From Deltaproteobacteria bacterium (lineage in GTDB: Bacteria; Myxococcota_A; UBA9042; DTJE01), in the NCBI GenBank assembly GCA_029555025.1, contig JAKPTZ010000061.1:1-47773 (forward strand): DNA of 47,773 nucleotides. The letters are read 5' to 3'. The translations under genes and the position numbers were made by a program. The number at the start of each line of letters is the position of its first letter. Within the stretch, counting starts at the first letter, position 1. Positions 8,897 through 18,180 of the stretch are shown in pieces. A model generated the notes under the pieces. The model was not told where the DNA came from. It made no database searches and worked only from the letters and a program-made list of their open reading frames with translations.

Positions 8897-9096
8897 GTCC
8901 CCGTGGCCGGACTTCCCTGGTACGCGGCGAAAATCAAATCTTCTTCAGTCCGTTCAAGCGTGTTCACGATTTGTGTTGCCGAAAGGGCCTCCGGGTAATA
9001 ATCTATGTCTGAACACTACGCGTCAGGTCGCGGTTTCCCGGCGGAAGTTGAATTGGACTGCTGTTTCGGGGATCTGGCATTGGCCGTCACACTCGA

Positions 9097-11112
9097 GTGG
9101 CCAGGTTCCCGGGGGCTTTTGAAGACATGGGCGAAAGGCTAACACGACAGGCTGAAAGGGCAAAAAGGGCCATCAAGTCCATCGGAAGGGATGACAGGGC
9201 ATCGACCTCGGCAGCCACGGCAGATTCGGCCGGCTCGCCAGAGCATGACATTGCCTGCTGGCGTACCCGCGCCCTTGACTGCGAGCGGATGCTTCGATCG
9301 ATCAACGGCCTGATCTTCCGCCTTGTCAGGGACGGCGCCGGCGGATACGAATTCACGTTCATCGAGGGCGGGGCCATTGGAAGCGCAGTCTATTCTTCCG
9401 AAACCTGGCGTGGCCGCAAGCTTTCCGAAGCCGCTCCAACCGACCTTTATCCGACTGTCGCCGCGGCGATTGAGGTCGCTTTTGCCGGCGGCCGCGGACT
9501 TTACGAGGACAGGGGATTCCCGGCAGGCGGATGCAGCGAGGGCGTGGTTCTTCCGTTTTCCCGCGATGCCGAAGGCAACGTGACCGAGGTGGTATGTACC
9601 CTGCTCGATGTTTCGGCCAGGAAGATGGCCGAAATGGAGTCCAGGGAAAAGCAGGAACGTCTTGAAGCCCTTGTGTCGGCCCTTCCCGACCTGGTCTTCA
9701 TCTTTGACCGTGAAGGCACCTTCGTCGGATACAACATCGCGAACGAGGAAAAGCTGCTGGCTTCGCCCGGGAACTTTCTGGGCGCCAGGCTGGAGGACAT
9801 TCTTCCCGCGGAAGTCGCCGATGTTTCCAGGCGTACCCTGAACAACGTGGTTCTGACCGGTCAGAAGGGGGAATTCCATTACCGGCTTGATCTTGATGGC
9901 GTGGAACACTATTTCCATGCCCGTATGGTGCCGTTTGCCGGCGACAAGGTAATGGCGGTCGTCCGGAACGTCAGCGAGATTGTCGAAACGATTCGCCAGG
10001 ATCGGATGAAGGGTGTCCAGCTTGACATCATGGCCCGTGTTTCCCGCCTGGGGTACTGGTCAACCAATGTCCGGCAGAGAAAGATTTACTGGAGTCCCGA
10101 GGCATTCGATCTGGTCGGCCTTGATGCCGTTGACGAGGTAACGCCCGAATGGATCGGCCAGGTTCTGGGGTCGAATACCCTGGAAGTAATCAAGTCGGCC
10201 ATCCTTGACGCGGTGACGATGCGCAGGTTCCGGCAGATCGAAATCAGGCGCGAGCTTGGCGGCGGTCGGATCAGATACCTTGTGATGAGCATGGAACCGG
10301 TCATCATGGAAGACGGCGTGGTCGAGGAGCTGCATGGAACCGTCCAGGACATCACCGCGCTTCGCGAGCTTGAATTCCAGATGCACCACTTGCAGAAGAT
10401 TGATTCCCTGGGGCGGGTGGCCGGTGCCATGGCCCACGATTTCAACAATATGCTCCAGATAATCAACGGCTATGGCGAGTGCCTGCGGAAGTTCGTCGCG
10501 ACCGATCCGACCGCGTCGTCCTATCTGAACGCGATGCTGGACGCGTCCGACAGAACCAAGGATCTGGTCGCCAGTATCTTGAGTTTTTCCAGGCGAACCG
10601 AGCCGGTGATGCACGAAATGCCCCTTGATCAGTTCGTGGCCGATACCATGAACATGGTCAAGCCGCTGATGGGTGCGTCGGTGCGAATCGAATTGCAGTC
10701 AAGCGGGTGTGAGTGCGGCGTTCGGCTGGAAAAGTCGGCGTTCACCCAGGTGCTTGTGAACCTTGCGGTAAATGCGCGGGACGCGATGGCCGACGGAGGC
10801 GTGTTGACTTTCAGAACATCGTGCATCGATGACGAACCGGAGCGGACGCGGATCAAGGCAAGGTGGCCGTGGCTGGAATCCGGCCAGATCGCGTCGATCG
10901 AGATCCGCGACACCGGTTGTGGAATCCCGGAAGAGAATCTGGAAAGGATATTTGCCCCGTTCTTTTCGACCAAGGCCGAGGGCGCGGGAACCGGCCTGGG
11001 CCTTTCGACCGCCAGCCAGATCGTTTCCAGGCACGGCGGCGCCCTGTTCGTGAAGGAAACCGGATCCGGCGGCACCACTTTCCAGGTGCTTCTGCCCGCA
11101 TTCAGCCTGTGA
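9097..11112 (+). CDS. PAS-domain sensor histidine kinase, cytoplasmic, orphan
   Basis: 671 residues from GTG 9097; ATG 9127 is an equally possible start. There are no membrane segments. Order: a divergent PAS-like region (about 65-180), a PAS domain (about 185-300), a second PAS/PAC unit (about 305-430), then the HisKA-type dimerisation helix with phospho-accepting His447 in MAHDFNNML. The ATPase domain shows the N box NLAVNARDAM, G1 DTGCGIP, the F box FAPFFSTK and G2 GTGLGLS. No receiver domain is attached and no response regulator gene is adjacent, so its partner lies elsewhere. It sits 200 bases after the pgs/amidohydrolase operon in the same direction and could sense a related signal, but nothing proves this. 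Its last 11 bases overlap the convergent FAD oxidoreductase gene. Confidence 0.93.
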   Translation: MARFPGAFEDMGERLTRQAERAKRAIKSIGRDDRASTSAATADSAGSPEHDIACWRTRALDCERMLRSINGLIFRLVRDGAGGYEFTFIEGGAIGSAVYSSETWRGRKLSEAAPTDLYPTVAAAIEVAFAGGRGLYEDRGFPAGGCSEGVVLPFSRDAEGNVTEVVCTLLDVSARKMAEMESREKQERLEALVSALPDLVFIFDREGTFVGYNIANEEKLLASPGNFLGARLEDILPAEVADVSRRTLNNVVLTGQKGEFHYRLDLDGVEHYFHARMVPFAGDKVMAVVRNVSEIVETIRQDRMKGVQLDIMARVSRLGYWSTNVRQRKIYWSPEAFDLVGLDAVDEVTPEWIGQVLGSNTLEVIKSAILDAVTMRRFRQIEIRRELGGGRIRYLVMSMEPVIMEDGVVEELHGTVQDITALRELEFQMHHLQKIDSLGRVAGAMAHDFNNMLQIINGYGECLRKFVATDPTASSYLNAMLDASDRTKDLVASILSFSRRTEPVMHEMPLDQFVADTMNMVKPLMGASVRIELQSSGCECGVRLEKSAFTQVLVNLAVNARDAMADGGVLTFRTSCIDDEPERTRIKARWPWLESGQIASIEIRDTGCGIPEENLERIFAPFFSTKAEGAGTGLGLSTASQIVSRHGGALFVKETGSGGTTFQVLLPAFSL

Positions 11113-12418
11113 TTCTGCGGCGTATCGCCTTCCATTGATTGAAGCCGGATGGACTTGACGGGTAAAGCGCCATGTGACGCTCGGCAATCGCGGCGCGCGT
11201 TAGTGTTCCCGCCATCGGGGGCAGAAGGGCCGCCGCCCCTTTTGTCCGCGCGAACGCGCCGGCCTTGGCGGCGAATCCGGCCGGGCCGAATTCAGGGCGC
11301 ATCTTCCAGAAGGCCGGCCCTCGAAGGCCGCCTTGTCGGAAGAAGTCCAGCATCGGATCGCGCGGCGCCGAAAACACGAAGGACTTCAAGGCGTCCAGGA
11401 AGGCCAGTTCCGCATTGGCCCTGAAGAAATCTCTTGGGTATGACCACAGATCCGATGCTTCGAAGCGACCCTTCATCATGGCGTCGTGGGCGGTGTCGGC
11501 CGCGATGATGGCTGCGTCGATCGCAACCGTCATCCCGGAACCGTTGATCGGGTTCGCCATGCACGCCGAATCGCCAAGCAGCATGAATCCGGGCGCGACG
11601 ATGCCGTCAAACGGGCGCCGAAGCGGGATGACCGCACTGGTTCCCGGCCTGACCCAGTCACCGATGCCGCCCTGGCGCGCAATCATGTCCATCGCGACCG
11701 TTTCCGGGTCTTCCGCGCCCCGGGATCCGCCAAGCGATCCGGCAAAGATATCGACGAGCCCGTCCGGTTCGCGGCTGATCCAGGATGTGCTGTTGCCTTG
11801 TCCCATGCAGATGACCGAGTCGCCGCCGACGCTGGTGTCTGTGGCGATCCCCCGCCATGTGTGCATGAAGGATTCGGGCGGGATCTCGGTTTCGAAGCCC
11901 CACCTTGCGGCGACTGCGGGATCGAAGCGGCGCCGCAGGACCGCGGCGGCACCGCTTGCGTCGATGGTCAGCGGTGCCTTCACCCTGGCGGCATGGTCGC
12001 CGGCCGTGGCCAGTGTTACCCCTTTGCAGCGTCCGTTTTCCAGGATCGGTCCCGTGACGTGGCACCCGAACCGGATCTCGACATCGGCCTGGGTCGCCCA
12101 TCGAACCATGCGCGTGGCAAGCAGCCTTCGCTCGACATTGACCATGTCGTCCGGCATGCGGGCGACCACGGGGTAAGTCCGCCCAAGAACGTTCATTTTG
12201 AATGTGAATGGCGTTCTGGCTTCGGGCGGTTCGGGCCTTGCCAGACCCAGGACGTCAAAGGATCGCAGTTCGATCGTGTCCCACCAGTCGTGGCCAAGGT
12301 GTTCCGGATTCGCGGATTCCAGTACTACCACCCGATACCCGTAACCAGCCATCCTGGTCGCGAAGGAAAGACCGGCCACGCCGGCCCCGACAACAACTGC
12401 GTCATATTTTACTGCCAT
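11102..12418 (-). CDS. FAD-dependent oxidoreductase, geranylgeranyl-reductase-like
   Basis: 438 residues. An N-terminal dinucleotide-binding fold with GAGVAG (11-16), and the second FAD motif GDSACMANPINGSGM (about 280-295), which is typical of group A flavoprotein monooxygenases, halogenases and geranylgeranyl reductases. The substrate cannot be deduced. The protein has no signal peptide. It lies 79 bases downstream of the fused spmAB gene on the same strand and may be co-transcribed. Its 3' end overlaps the 3' end of the histidine kinase gene by 11 bases (convergent). Confidence 0.85.
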   Translation of the reverse strand: MAVKYDAVVVGAGVAGLSFATRMAGYGYRVVVLESANPEHLGHDWWDTIELRSFDVLGLARPEPPEARTPFTFKMNVLGRTYPVVARMPDDMVNVERRLLATRMVRWATQADVEIRFGCHVTGPILENGRCKGVTLATAGDHAARVKAPLTIDASGAAAVLRRRFDPAVAARWGFETEIPPESFMHTWRGIATDTSVGGDSVICMGQGNSTSWISREPDGLVDIFAGSLGGSRGAEDPETVAMDMIARQGGIGDWVRPGTSAVIPLRRPFDGIVAPGFMLLGDSACMANPINGSGMTVAIDAAIIAADTAHDAMMKGRFEASDLWSYPRDFFRANAELAFLDALKSFVFSAPRDPMLDFFRQGGLRGPAFWKMRPEFGPAGFAAKAGAFARTKGAAALLPPMAGTLTRAAIAERHMALYPSSPSGFNQWKAIRRRITG

Positions 12419-12497
12419 GAATCACCGGCCTGGAGTCGTGTGGATGATACCGGCTTTTGTGCGGTGCGTCACGAAATCGGACGCCCTGTGGCCGTGG

Positions 12498-13859
12498 TCA
12501 GCCGAAGAAGACGCGGGCAAAGATGATTGCGGCGGCGATTCCGGTAAGGTCGGCCAGCAGGGCGGGGAACAGCGCGTGCCTGATCTTCGTTATGCCGACC
12601 GATCCGAAGTACACGGCGAGCACATAAAACGTCGTTTCGGTGCTGCCCTGCATGATGCCAGCAAGGTACGCCGGGAATCCGTTCGGGGCGTTCGCGGTGA
12701 TTTCGGACATCAGCGCGAACGATCCGGAGCCGGTCAGGGGGCGCAGGATGGCGATGGGAAGAACCTCGGATGGAAGACCGACAAGGCTGGTCAGCGGATC
12801 AAGAGCCGACGTGACCATTTCGAACGCTCCGGACGCCCTGAAGATGCCGATCGCGACCAGGATCATTACCAGATATGGAATGATTCGAACGGCGGTCTGG
12901 AATCCTTCACGCCCGCCGTCGCAGGCGGCCTCATAAACGTTGACGCCGCGCCTGTAGCCGAAAAGAAGGATCGCGACCATGATCAGGGGAATCATCCACC
13001 ATTTCACGATTTCGCCTGGCATGCCCGACATGTCGCCGTTGACGAGGCGCCAGACGATGGCGGCAAGCGCAAGGAGTACGACCAGGATCGGAACCAGTCT
13101 GTTAATCAGGGAATCGGGCACCGTCGTGGTCGCCGACGCTTCGTTCGGGGCGGTGACGGTGGTCGGATCGTCAGCCGCCGGAATCGTCGCCCCGCCGCCA
13201 CCTGCCGACGCGGTTGCCGGCGCGTCCGCCGAACCGTCGTGCCCGGTCTTGTCGGCAGCCGGATCCGGGCGAAGGCGGTTGATCAGAAGGCCGACAGCAA
13301 TGGCAACGGTCGTGGAACAGATGGTCGCAAGCAGGCCCGGCACCAGTATGTCTGCCGGGTTGGATGCTCCGGCGGCAGCCCGAACCCCGATCACCCCAAG
13401 CGGGAGGATGGCGATGCTGCTGGTATTGATGGCCAGGAAAAGTATCATCGCGTTTGTCGCCTGACCCGGTGTGCGATTCAGGCGGTTCAGTTCCATCATC
13501 GCCTTGATCCCCAGTGGAGTCGCCGCGTTACCCAGGCCGAGCATGTTGGCCGAGAAGTTCATCACCATGGCGCCAAGCGCGGGGTGTCCTTCGGGAATCG
13601 AGGGGAAAATCCGTCGCATCACGGGCTTCAGACCATTGGCGATCATCGTCATCAACCCGCCGGCTTCGGCAATCTTCGTCAGCCCGAGCCACAGCGTCAT
13701 GACGCCGATAAGCTTCAGGGCAAGTTCGACGGCCAGGGCCGCGGATTCGAAGCCGGCCTTGGTCACGTCTTCCATGCGTCCGGTCGCGATCGCGGCAAGA
13801 ATCGGGATGACAATCAGCCAGAACCAGATGTGATTGATGACAGGAGCCTTTTTCTGCAT
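12498..13859 (-). CDS. Fused SpmA-SpmB membrane protein (nucleoside-recognition domains)
   Basis: A 453-residue polytopic membrane protein joining both spore-maturation proteins. The N-terminal half is SpmA-like (SANMLGLGNAATPLGIKAM, about residues 100-118). A hydrophilic Ala/Pro/Thr/Gly-rich linker spans about 200-245. The C-terminal half is SpmB-like (RPLTGSGSFALMSEI and MQGSTETTFYVLAVYFGSVG). ATG 13859 is preceded by GAGG at a suitable distance. The frame stays open far upstream antisense to the nucleotidase gene, but that part has no family resemblance. In spore formers SpmA and SpmB affect spore core dehydration. Fused versions occur in many non-sporulating Gram-negatives, where the role is unknown; transport of a small molecule is inference. 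Confidence 0.9.
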   Translation of the reverse strand: MQKKAPVINHIWFWLIVIPILAAIATGRMEDVTKAGFESAALAVELALKLIGVMTLWLGLTKIAEAGGLMTMIANGLKPVMRRIFPSIPEGHPALGAMVMNFSANMLGLGNAATPLGIKAMMELNRLNRTPGQATNAMILFLAINTSSIAILPLGVIGVRAAAGASNPADILVPGLLATICSTTVAIAVGLLINRLRPDPAADKTGHDGSADAPATASAGGGGATIPAADDPTTVTAPNEASATTTVPDSLINRLVPILVVLLALAAIVWRLVNGDMSGMPGEIVKWWMIPLIMVAILLFGYRRGVNVYEAACDGGREGFQTAVRIIPYLVMILVAIGIFRASGAFEMVTSALDPLTSLVGLPSEVLPIAILRPLTGSGSFALMSEITANAPNGFPAYLAGIMQGSTETTFYVLAVYFGSVGITKIRHALFPALLADLTGIAAAIIFARVFFG

Positions 13860-13991
13860 CCCGGCGCCTCGCAAGCGATCGTCCAAAGATAACCGATGAA
13901 GACGATTTCCGATAAGCCGGTGCAGGAAGCGGTGCCGTTTGTCGAAGCGTTGTGATATCATTCCGCCATTCTGGTTGAAGGAATCCCTGCC

Positions 13992-15989
13992 ATGAAAATG
14001 AAGTTTGCCGGGTGCTGCATTCTTGGTTGCCTGTTCCTTGCCGTGGGTTGCGGCGACGGTTCGTCGAGCGGAAATGATCTCGGGCCTGACGTTGTCGGCG
14101 ATACGGTCGTGGGCGATACGGTTGCAGGCGATACGGTCACGCCCGATGTCCCTGTCGATACTGCCGTCGAGACGACCGAACCGATTCCGATCGACTGGGA
14201 AGCCTTCCTTCATCCCGAAGGCGCCGGGTTCCCGCAGGACGGCAAGAAAAGGGTAATGATCCTGCACACCAACGATATCCATTCGCATGTGAACGGTACC
14301 GGCCCGGTTCTGGACTACACGCCGGAAACGATCATGGACGACGACACGATCGGCGGGTTCGCCAGGATCGCCTCGCTGATCGAGCGCCAGAAGGCGTGGA
14401 TTGATGAAAACGTCGGCATGGCCATCATGGACGCCGGCGATTTCAGTTTCGGAACCGCTTTCACGGCGCTTGCCCCTTCGACCGGGCTGGAACTGCGAAT
14501 GATGGACGAAATGGGATACGTCGGAACGACGATTGGAAACCACGAATTGGACTGGACCCCGGCAGGGCTGGTGGAAGTCCTGAATCAGGGCCTTGAAGGC
14601 GCCACGAACATTTCTGTTCTTGCTTCGAACCTGGTCTATTCGGACGAATCGGCCGATGACGACGCCATGGCTGCCCTTGTCGGGGACAAGATCAAGCCGT
14701 ACAAGGTCGTGACGCTGGAAAACGGCGTGAAGATTGGGATGTTCGGGCTGCTGGGCGTCAACGCCATCAAGCTGTCGCCCAACGCGGAACCGGTAACGGC
14801 GCGCGCCCTGAAGGAAACCGCGCTCGAGATGGTCGATACGCTTCGGAATGTCGAGGGTGTCGATCTGGTCATCGCGTTGTCGCACAGCGGTGTATCGGAA
14901 GGAACCGCCAAGGGCGAGGACGAGGCCCTTGCCGAGCAGGTTGACGGCATCGACATCATAGTCAGCGGCCACACCCACACCTACATGGAAGATCCGATAA
15001 TCGTTAAGGATACGGTCATCGTCCAGTCCGCCTGTTACGGAAAGTTCCTGGGCAGGCTTGTGATGGTTCAGGACGGCCAGGGCGGGTGGGATCTTGAATC
15101 ATGGGAGCCAATCCCCGTGACCGATGAAACTCCGGGTTGGCCCGCCATGATTGAAACCGTCCAGGATTACATGGACATGCTTGGCGACACCGCTTTTGCT
15201 TCCCTTGGCCTCGGTTATGCGGATCCGATTGCCACGACCGATTTCGACCTGGTTCCGGTCGAGTTCAAGGAATACAGCCTTGGAAACCTGATTGCCGACG
15301 GCGTGCGTTATTCGGCGAAGAAGTTTTCCGGACGCGATTTCGACGTGGCGTTCGAGGCGAACGGCGTCATCCGCGACAGCCTGTTGAAGGGCAAATCCGG
15401 CCGGATCACGCTTGGCGACATCGTCCAGGTCGTTCCGCTTGGAATCGGGCCGGACGGCGACATGGGATACCCGATCATCGAGATCTACCTGACCGCCGGT
15501 GAACTGAAGACCGCGCTGGAAATCATCGTCGGCGTCGCCGTTTCAATCGCCGATTCGTTCTTCCTGCAGATAAGCGGGCTGAAGTTCGAATACAAGCCGT
15601 CGGCCGACTGGTTCTTCATGGTCACCAAGGTTTATATGGCCGATGGAAACGGTGGCTGGATGGCCGAGCCGCTGGACACGTCCGAGGCGAACACGAAGCT
15701 GTACCGCGTCGCGACGAACCTTTACATCGGCGAGATGCTTGGCGTCGTCAAGGAGTACCTTGGCGGCATGGTCAGTCTGGAACCGAAGAACGCGGAAGGC
15801 GTCCCATACGAACACATCAGCGACGCCATCATGGACATCGATCCGGACACGGATGGAATCCAGGAACTGAAGCTGTGGCGCGCGTTCTACCAGTACCTGG
15901 CCGACATGGCCGTTCCGGACGGTGCCACTCTTCCCGCCGTTCCCGCGGAATACGGCACCGAGATGGGGCGCATGAAGGCCGTTCCGTGA
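13992..15989 (+). CDS. UshA/5'-nucleotidase-family metallophosphatase lipoprotein
   Basis: 665 residues. Lipobox LAVGC places the lipidated residue at Cys20. An acidic Asp/Thr/Val/Pro linker follows, including three GDTVx repeats. The N-terminal calcineurin-like phosphoesterase domain shows the dimetal motifs HTNDIHSH (92-99), DAGDFSFG, GNHELDW and SGHTHTY. The C-terminal 5'-nucleotidase domain (about 410-600) has EYSLGNLIADGVRY and FEANGVIRD, which match the family's substrate-binding region. It should hydrolyse nucleotides or related phosphate esters outside the inner membrane to recover phosphate and nucleosides. GAAGGAA precedes ATG 13992. It is the first gene of a co-directional block that runs through recD; the next gene starts 13 bases after its stop. 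Confidence 0.92.
   Translation: MKMKFAGCCILGCLFLAVGCGDGSSSGNDLGPDVVGDTVVGDTVAGDTVTPDVPVDTAVETTEPIPIDWEAFLHPEGAGFPQDGKKRVMILHTNDIHSHVNGTGPVLDYTPETIMDDDTIGGFARIASLIERQKAWIDENVGMAIMDAGDFSFGTAFTALAPSTGLELRMMDEMGYVGTTIGNHELDWTPAGLVEVLNQGLEGATNISVLASNLVYSDESADDDAMAALVGDKIKPYKVVTLENGVKIGMFGLLGVNAIKLSPNAEPVTARALKETALEMVDTLRNVEGVDLVIALSHSGVSEGTAKGEDEALAEQVDGIDIIVSGHTHTYMEDPIIVKDTVIVQSACYGKFLGRLVMVQDGQGGWDLESWEPIPVTDETPGWPAMIETVQDYMDMLGDTAFASLGLGYADPIATTDFDLVPVEFKEYSLGNLIADGVRYSAKKFSGRDFDVAFEANGVIRDSLLKGKSGRITLGDIVQVVPLGIGPDGDMGYPIIEIYLTAGELKTALEIIVGVAVSIADSFFLQISGLKFEYKPSADWFFMVTKVYMADGNGGWMAEPLDTSEANTKLYRVATNLYIGEMLGVVKEYLGGMVSLEPKNAEGVPYEHISDAIMDIDPDTDGIQELKLWRAFYQYLADMAVPDGATLPAVPAEYGTEMGRMKAVP
14097..14141 (+). 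repeat. Three 15-bp units encoding GDTVx
   Basis: Three consecutive 15-base units starting GGCGATACGGT encode GDTVV, GDTVA and GDTVT in the linker just after the lipidated cysteine of the nucleotidase lipoprotein. They extend an acidic, flexible tether. Confidence 0.85.
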
Positions 15990-16002
15990 TAATCTTCCGT
16001 CG

Positions 16003-18180
16003 ATGGAAGACCTGCTTTTCACACTTCAGTCGGTGATATCGGCGACCGTGCTTAACGGACTGGTCGCGGGCGGTGCATGGCGCCTTGCCGCGGCGGTCGC
16101 TCCGGCAAGGGCGGGGCGTCCCGGGTTGTCCGCCCTGGATCGCGCCATCGTGGCCCTGGCCGTCATGACGGCGGCGGTGCTTGCCGCCACGCTCTCGCTT
16201 GGCGCCCTCGGCGTTCTTTCCCGCTGGTCGGTCACTGTCTTCGCGGCCGTCTTCGCCGCCGCGGCGTTCCTGTCAACCCGAAGGGCTCCGCGCGAGCCGT
16301 TCGTCGGGAAGCTTGTTCTTGCGGCCCTGTCCGGTCTGCGCCAGGACAGGCTGCTTGTCATTGCCGTGCTTCCCGGAGTCGTGGCCCTGACGCTGCTGAT
16401 GGCCTGGGCCGCCGTCCGTCCGGCATACGGCTTTGATCCGTTGAATTACCATCTGCCCCTTATGGCATCGGTGTTGCGGTCCGGGTCGCTGGACCCGGTT
16501 CACTTCCCGCCGTATTTCGAGACGTTTCCATACTTCACCATGAACGGCGACCTTTCCGCGTTGTGGGCGATGCTTTCAACCGGCGACGCCTCGATGTTGC
16601 CGTTTTCCAACGTCGTCCACTTCCTTCTGCTTGGACTGGTTCTGTACGCGTTCGTGCGTGAATCCCTTTCGTCCAGGGCCCCGGCCGCGGCACTTGTCAT
16701 GGCGTTGCTTACGGTGCCGGCATTCTTCGTCCTGCTTGCCGACGCATACGTTGAAATCCAGTTGTGGGCGTTCATGTTCGCGGCCCTGCGGCTGATTGTC
16801 CTGTCCGGACGGAATCGGGCCCATGCAGGGCTTTTTGTGCTGGCCGGCATCATGTGCGGCGCCATGGTCGGCACGAAGCTGACCGGGATTCCGATGGCCG
16901 CCGTGCTTCTGGCCGCCTGGCTTTTCTGTACCGAGTCGGCTGGCGCGCGCGCATCGGCCTGGCGCGTCGCCGCCTTCCTTGGCATGACGGTCGTCTTCGG
17001 CGGGTATTTCTACGTCCGGAACATGGTGACGGTGGGATCGCCGGTCTATCCGTTCCCGATGTCGATCGGCGGCCTGCAACTGTTTGACGGCGACGCGGAG
17101 CATGCGGCCAGGGTCGGGGGAACCACGATCAGGCGCTTCCTGGTGCCCCTTGTCTTTTCGGGCGAGCTTTTCAAGGCCATTGTCGGCACAAGAACGCCGC
17201 CGAGTTCGTCGTGGGGGCTCGGTGTCACCGGTCCGTTCTTCATCCTGGCCGCATTCGCGTCCTTCATTCACGTCTTCCGGGCGGCCCGCAGCCGGGCCAG
17301 GGAAAGTCGATCCGCGTGGCTTGGGCCGGTCTTCCTGGGCGCGTCGCTGCTTGCAATCGTCGTCTATCTGCACCTTCCCTGGTGTGCGCCGTATCTGTAC
17401 GGGAACGTTCGCTTCGTCTATCCCGCGGTGCCTTTCGCGGCGCTGGCGTTTGTTTCAATTCCGGGGGTGGCCGCGGTCAGGCGATGGTTTGTCGTTGGCG
17501 TCTGCCTGGTTCTTCAGTTGCTATCCTTCCTTTTCGCGACCGTTCCGACAACGACCGGTGCCGTTGTCACGGCACTCGTCGTGGTTGTCGCGGTCGGCAT
17601 CGTTTCATGGAAGTCGAACAGGCCATGGTTCGTCCGAATGGCGCCCTGGCTGCCGGCGGTGGTCGCATTCGTGGCGGTTCTTGCGGCATTGATGCTTCGG
17701 ATTCCTTCCGTGCATGCTTACGGGCAGCCCGGCATTGTATCGGGGCCGGCCCTGTGGGCGTCCGAACGTGCCGAATGCGTTGCCGAACTTGACCGGGTGC
17801 TCGACCGCGGACCTTTTGCCGTTACTATGGCCCGGGGCGCCCCGCACGCATGGTTCCTGTTTCCCCTGCTTGGCGAAAGGTTCCAGCGGCAGCCCGTATA
17901 TGTCGATATCAGCCGTCAGGGCGCCGCGGGGGCCTTGAAGTCCGCCGACTCGCTGCCCGGGTTTCCCGGCGCCGATCGTGATTTCTGGATTTCGGGGATG
18001 CGGGCTTCCGGCGCGCGTGTCCTGGTCGTTCTGAATGATCCGGAGGACGTCGAGATCGGGCGCACGCCGGTTGAACTGGAATGGGTCGGGCAGATGCCTG
18101 AAACGTTTTTCACCGTCTTCAGTGGAAAGTACTGCAGCATCTTTTCCTTTGAACGGGAAGATGCGGCCGCGGGGGAATGA
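16003..18180 (+). CDS. GT39-like polytopic membrane glycosyltransferase
   Basis: 725 residues with roughly a dozen hydrophobic helices and a C-terminal soluble domain (about 590-725), the layout of ArnT/PMT-type (GT-C fold) enzymes that use lipid-linked sugars. The first large external loop has FDPLNYHLPLMASVLRSGS (about residue 145), matching the acidic catalytic-loop region of this fold, followed by a Pro/Tyr/Phe-rich stretch. The acceptor is unknown. Position directly after a surface lipoprotein gene (13-base gap, no clear ribosome-binding site) suggests coupled translation. The stop overlaps the next start as ATGA. The identification rests on topology and the loop motif, not on a named subfamily. 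Confidence 0.75.
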   Translation: MEDLLFTLQSVISATVLNGLVAGGAWRLAAAVAPARAGRPGLSALDRAIVALAVMTAAVLAATLSLGALGVLSRWSVTVFAAVFAAAAFLSTRRAPREPFVGKLVLAALSGLRQDRLLVIAVLPGVVALTLLMAWAAVRPAYGFDPLNYHLPLMASVLRSGSLDPVHFPPYFETFPYFTMNGDLSALWAMLSTGDASMLPFSNVVHFLLLGLVLYAFVRESLSSRAPAAALVMALLTVPAFFVLLADAYVEIQLWAFMFAALRLIVLSGRNRAHAGLFVLAGIMCGAMVGTKLTGIPMAAVLLAAWLFCTESAGARASAWRVAAFLGMTVVFGGYFYVRNMVTVGSPVYPFPMSIGGLQLFDGDAEHAARVGGTTIRRFLVPLVFSGELFKAIVGTRTPPSSSWGLGVTGPFFILAAFASFIHVFRAARSRARESRSAWLGPVFLGASLLAIVVYLHLPWCAPYLYGNVRFVYPAVPFAALAFVSIPGVAAVRRWFVVGVCLVLQLLSFLFATVPTTTGAVVTALVVVVAVGIVSWKSNRPWFVRMAPWLPAVVAFVAVLAALMLRIPSVHAYGQPGIVSGPALWASERAECVAELDRVLDRGPFAVTMARGAPHAWFLFPLLGERFQRQPVYVDISRQGAAGALKSADSLPGFPGADRDFWISGMRASGARVLVVLNDPEDVEIGRTPVELEWVGQMPETFFTVFSGKYCSIFSFEREDAAAGE

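Noticed and set aside
9005-9142. A 45-codon plus-strand frame upstream of the kinase
   Set aside because: No ribosome-binding site, no similarity to anything, and it overlaps the kinase start.
12498-14978. An 826-residue minus-strand open frame extending the SpmAB gene across the nucleotidase gene
   Set aside because: The part upstream of ATG 13859 has no family resemblance, is highly charged with many His and Arg as expected for antisense of the nucleotidase gene, and that gene is well supported on the other strand.
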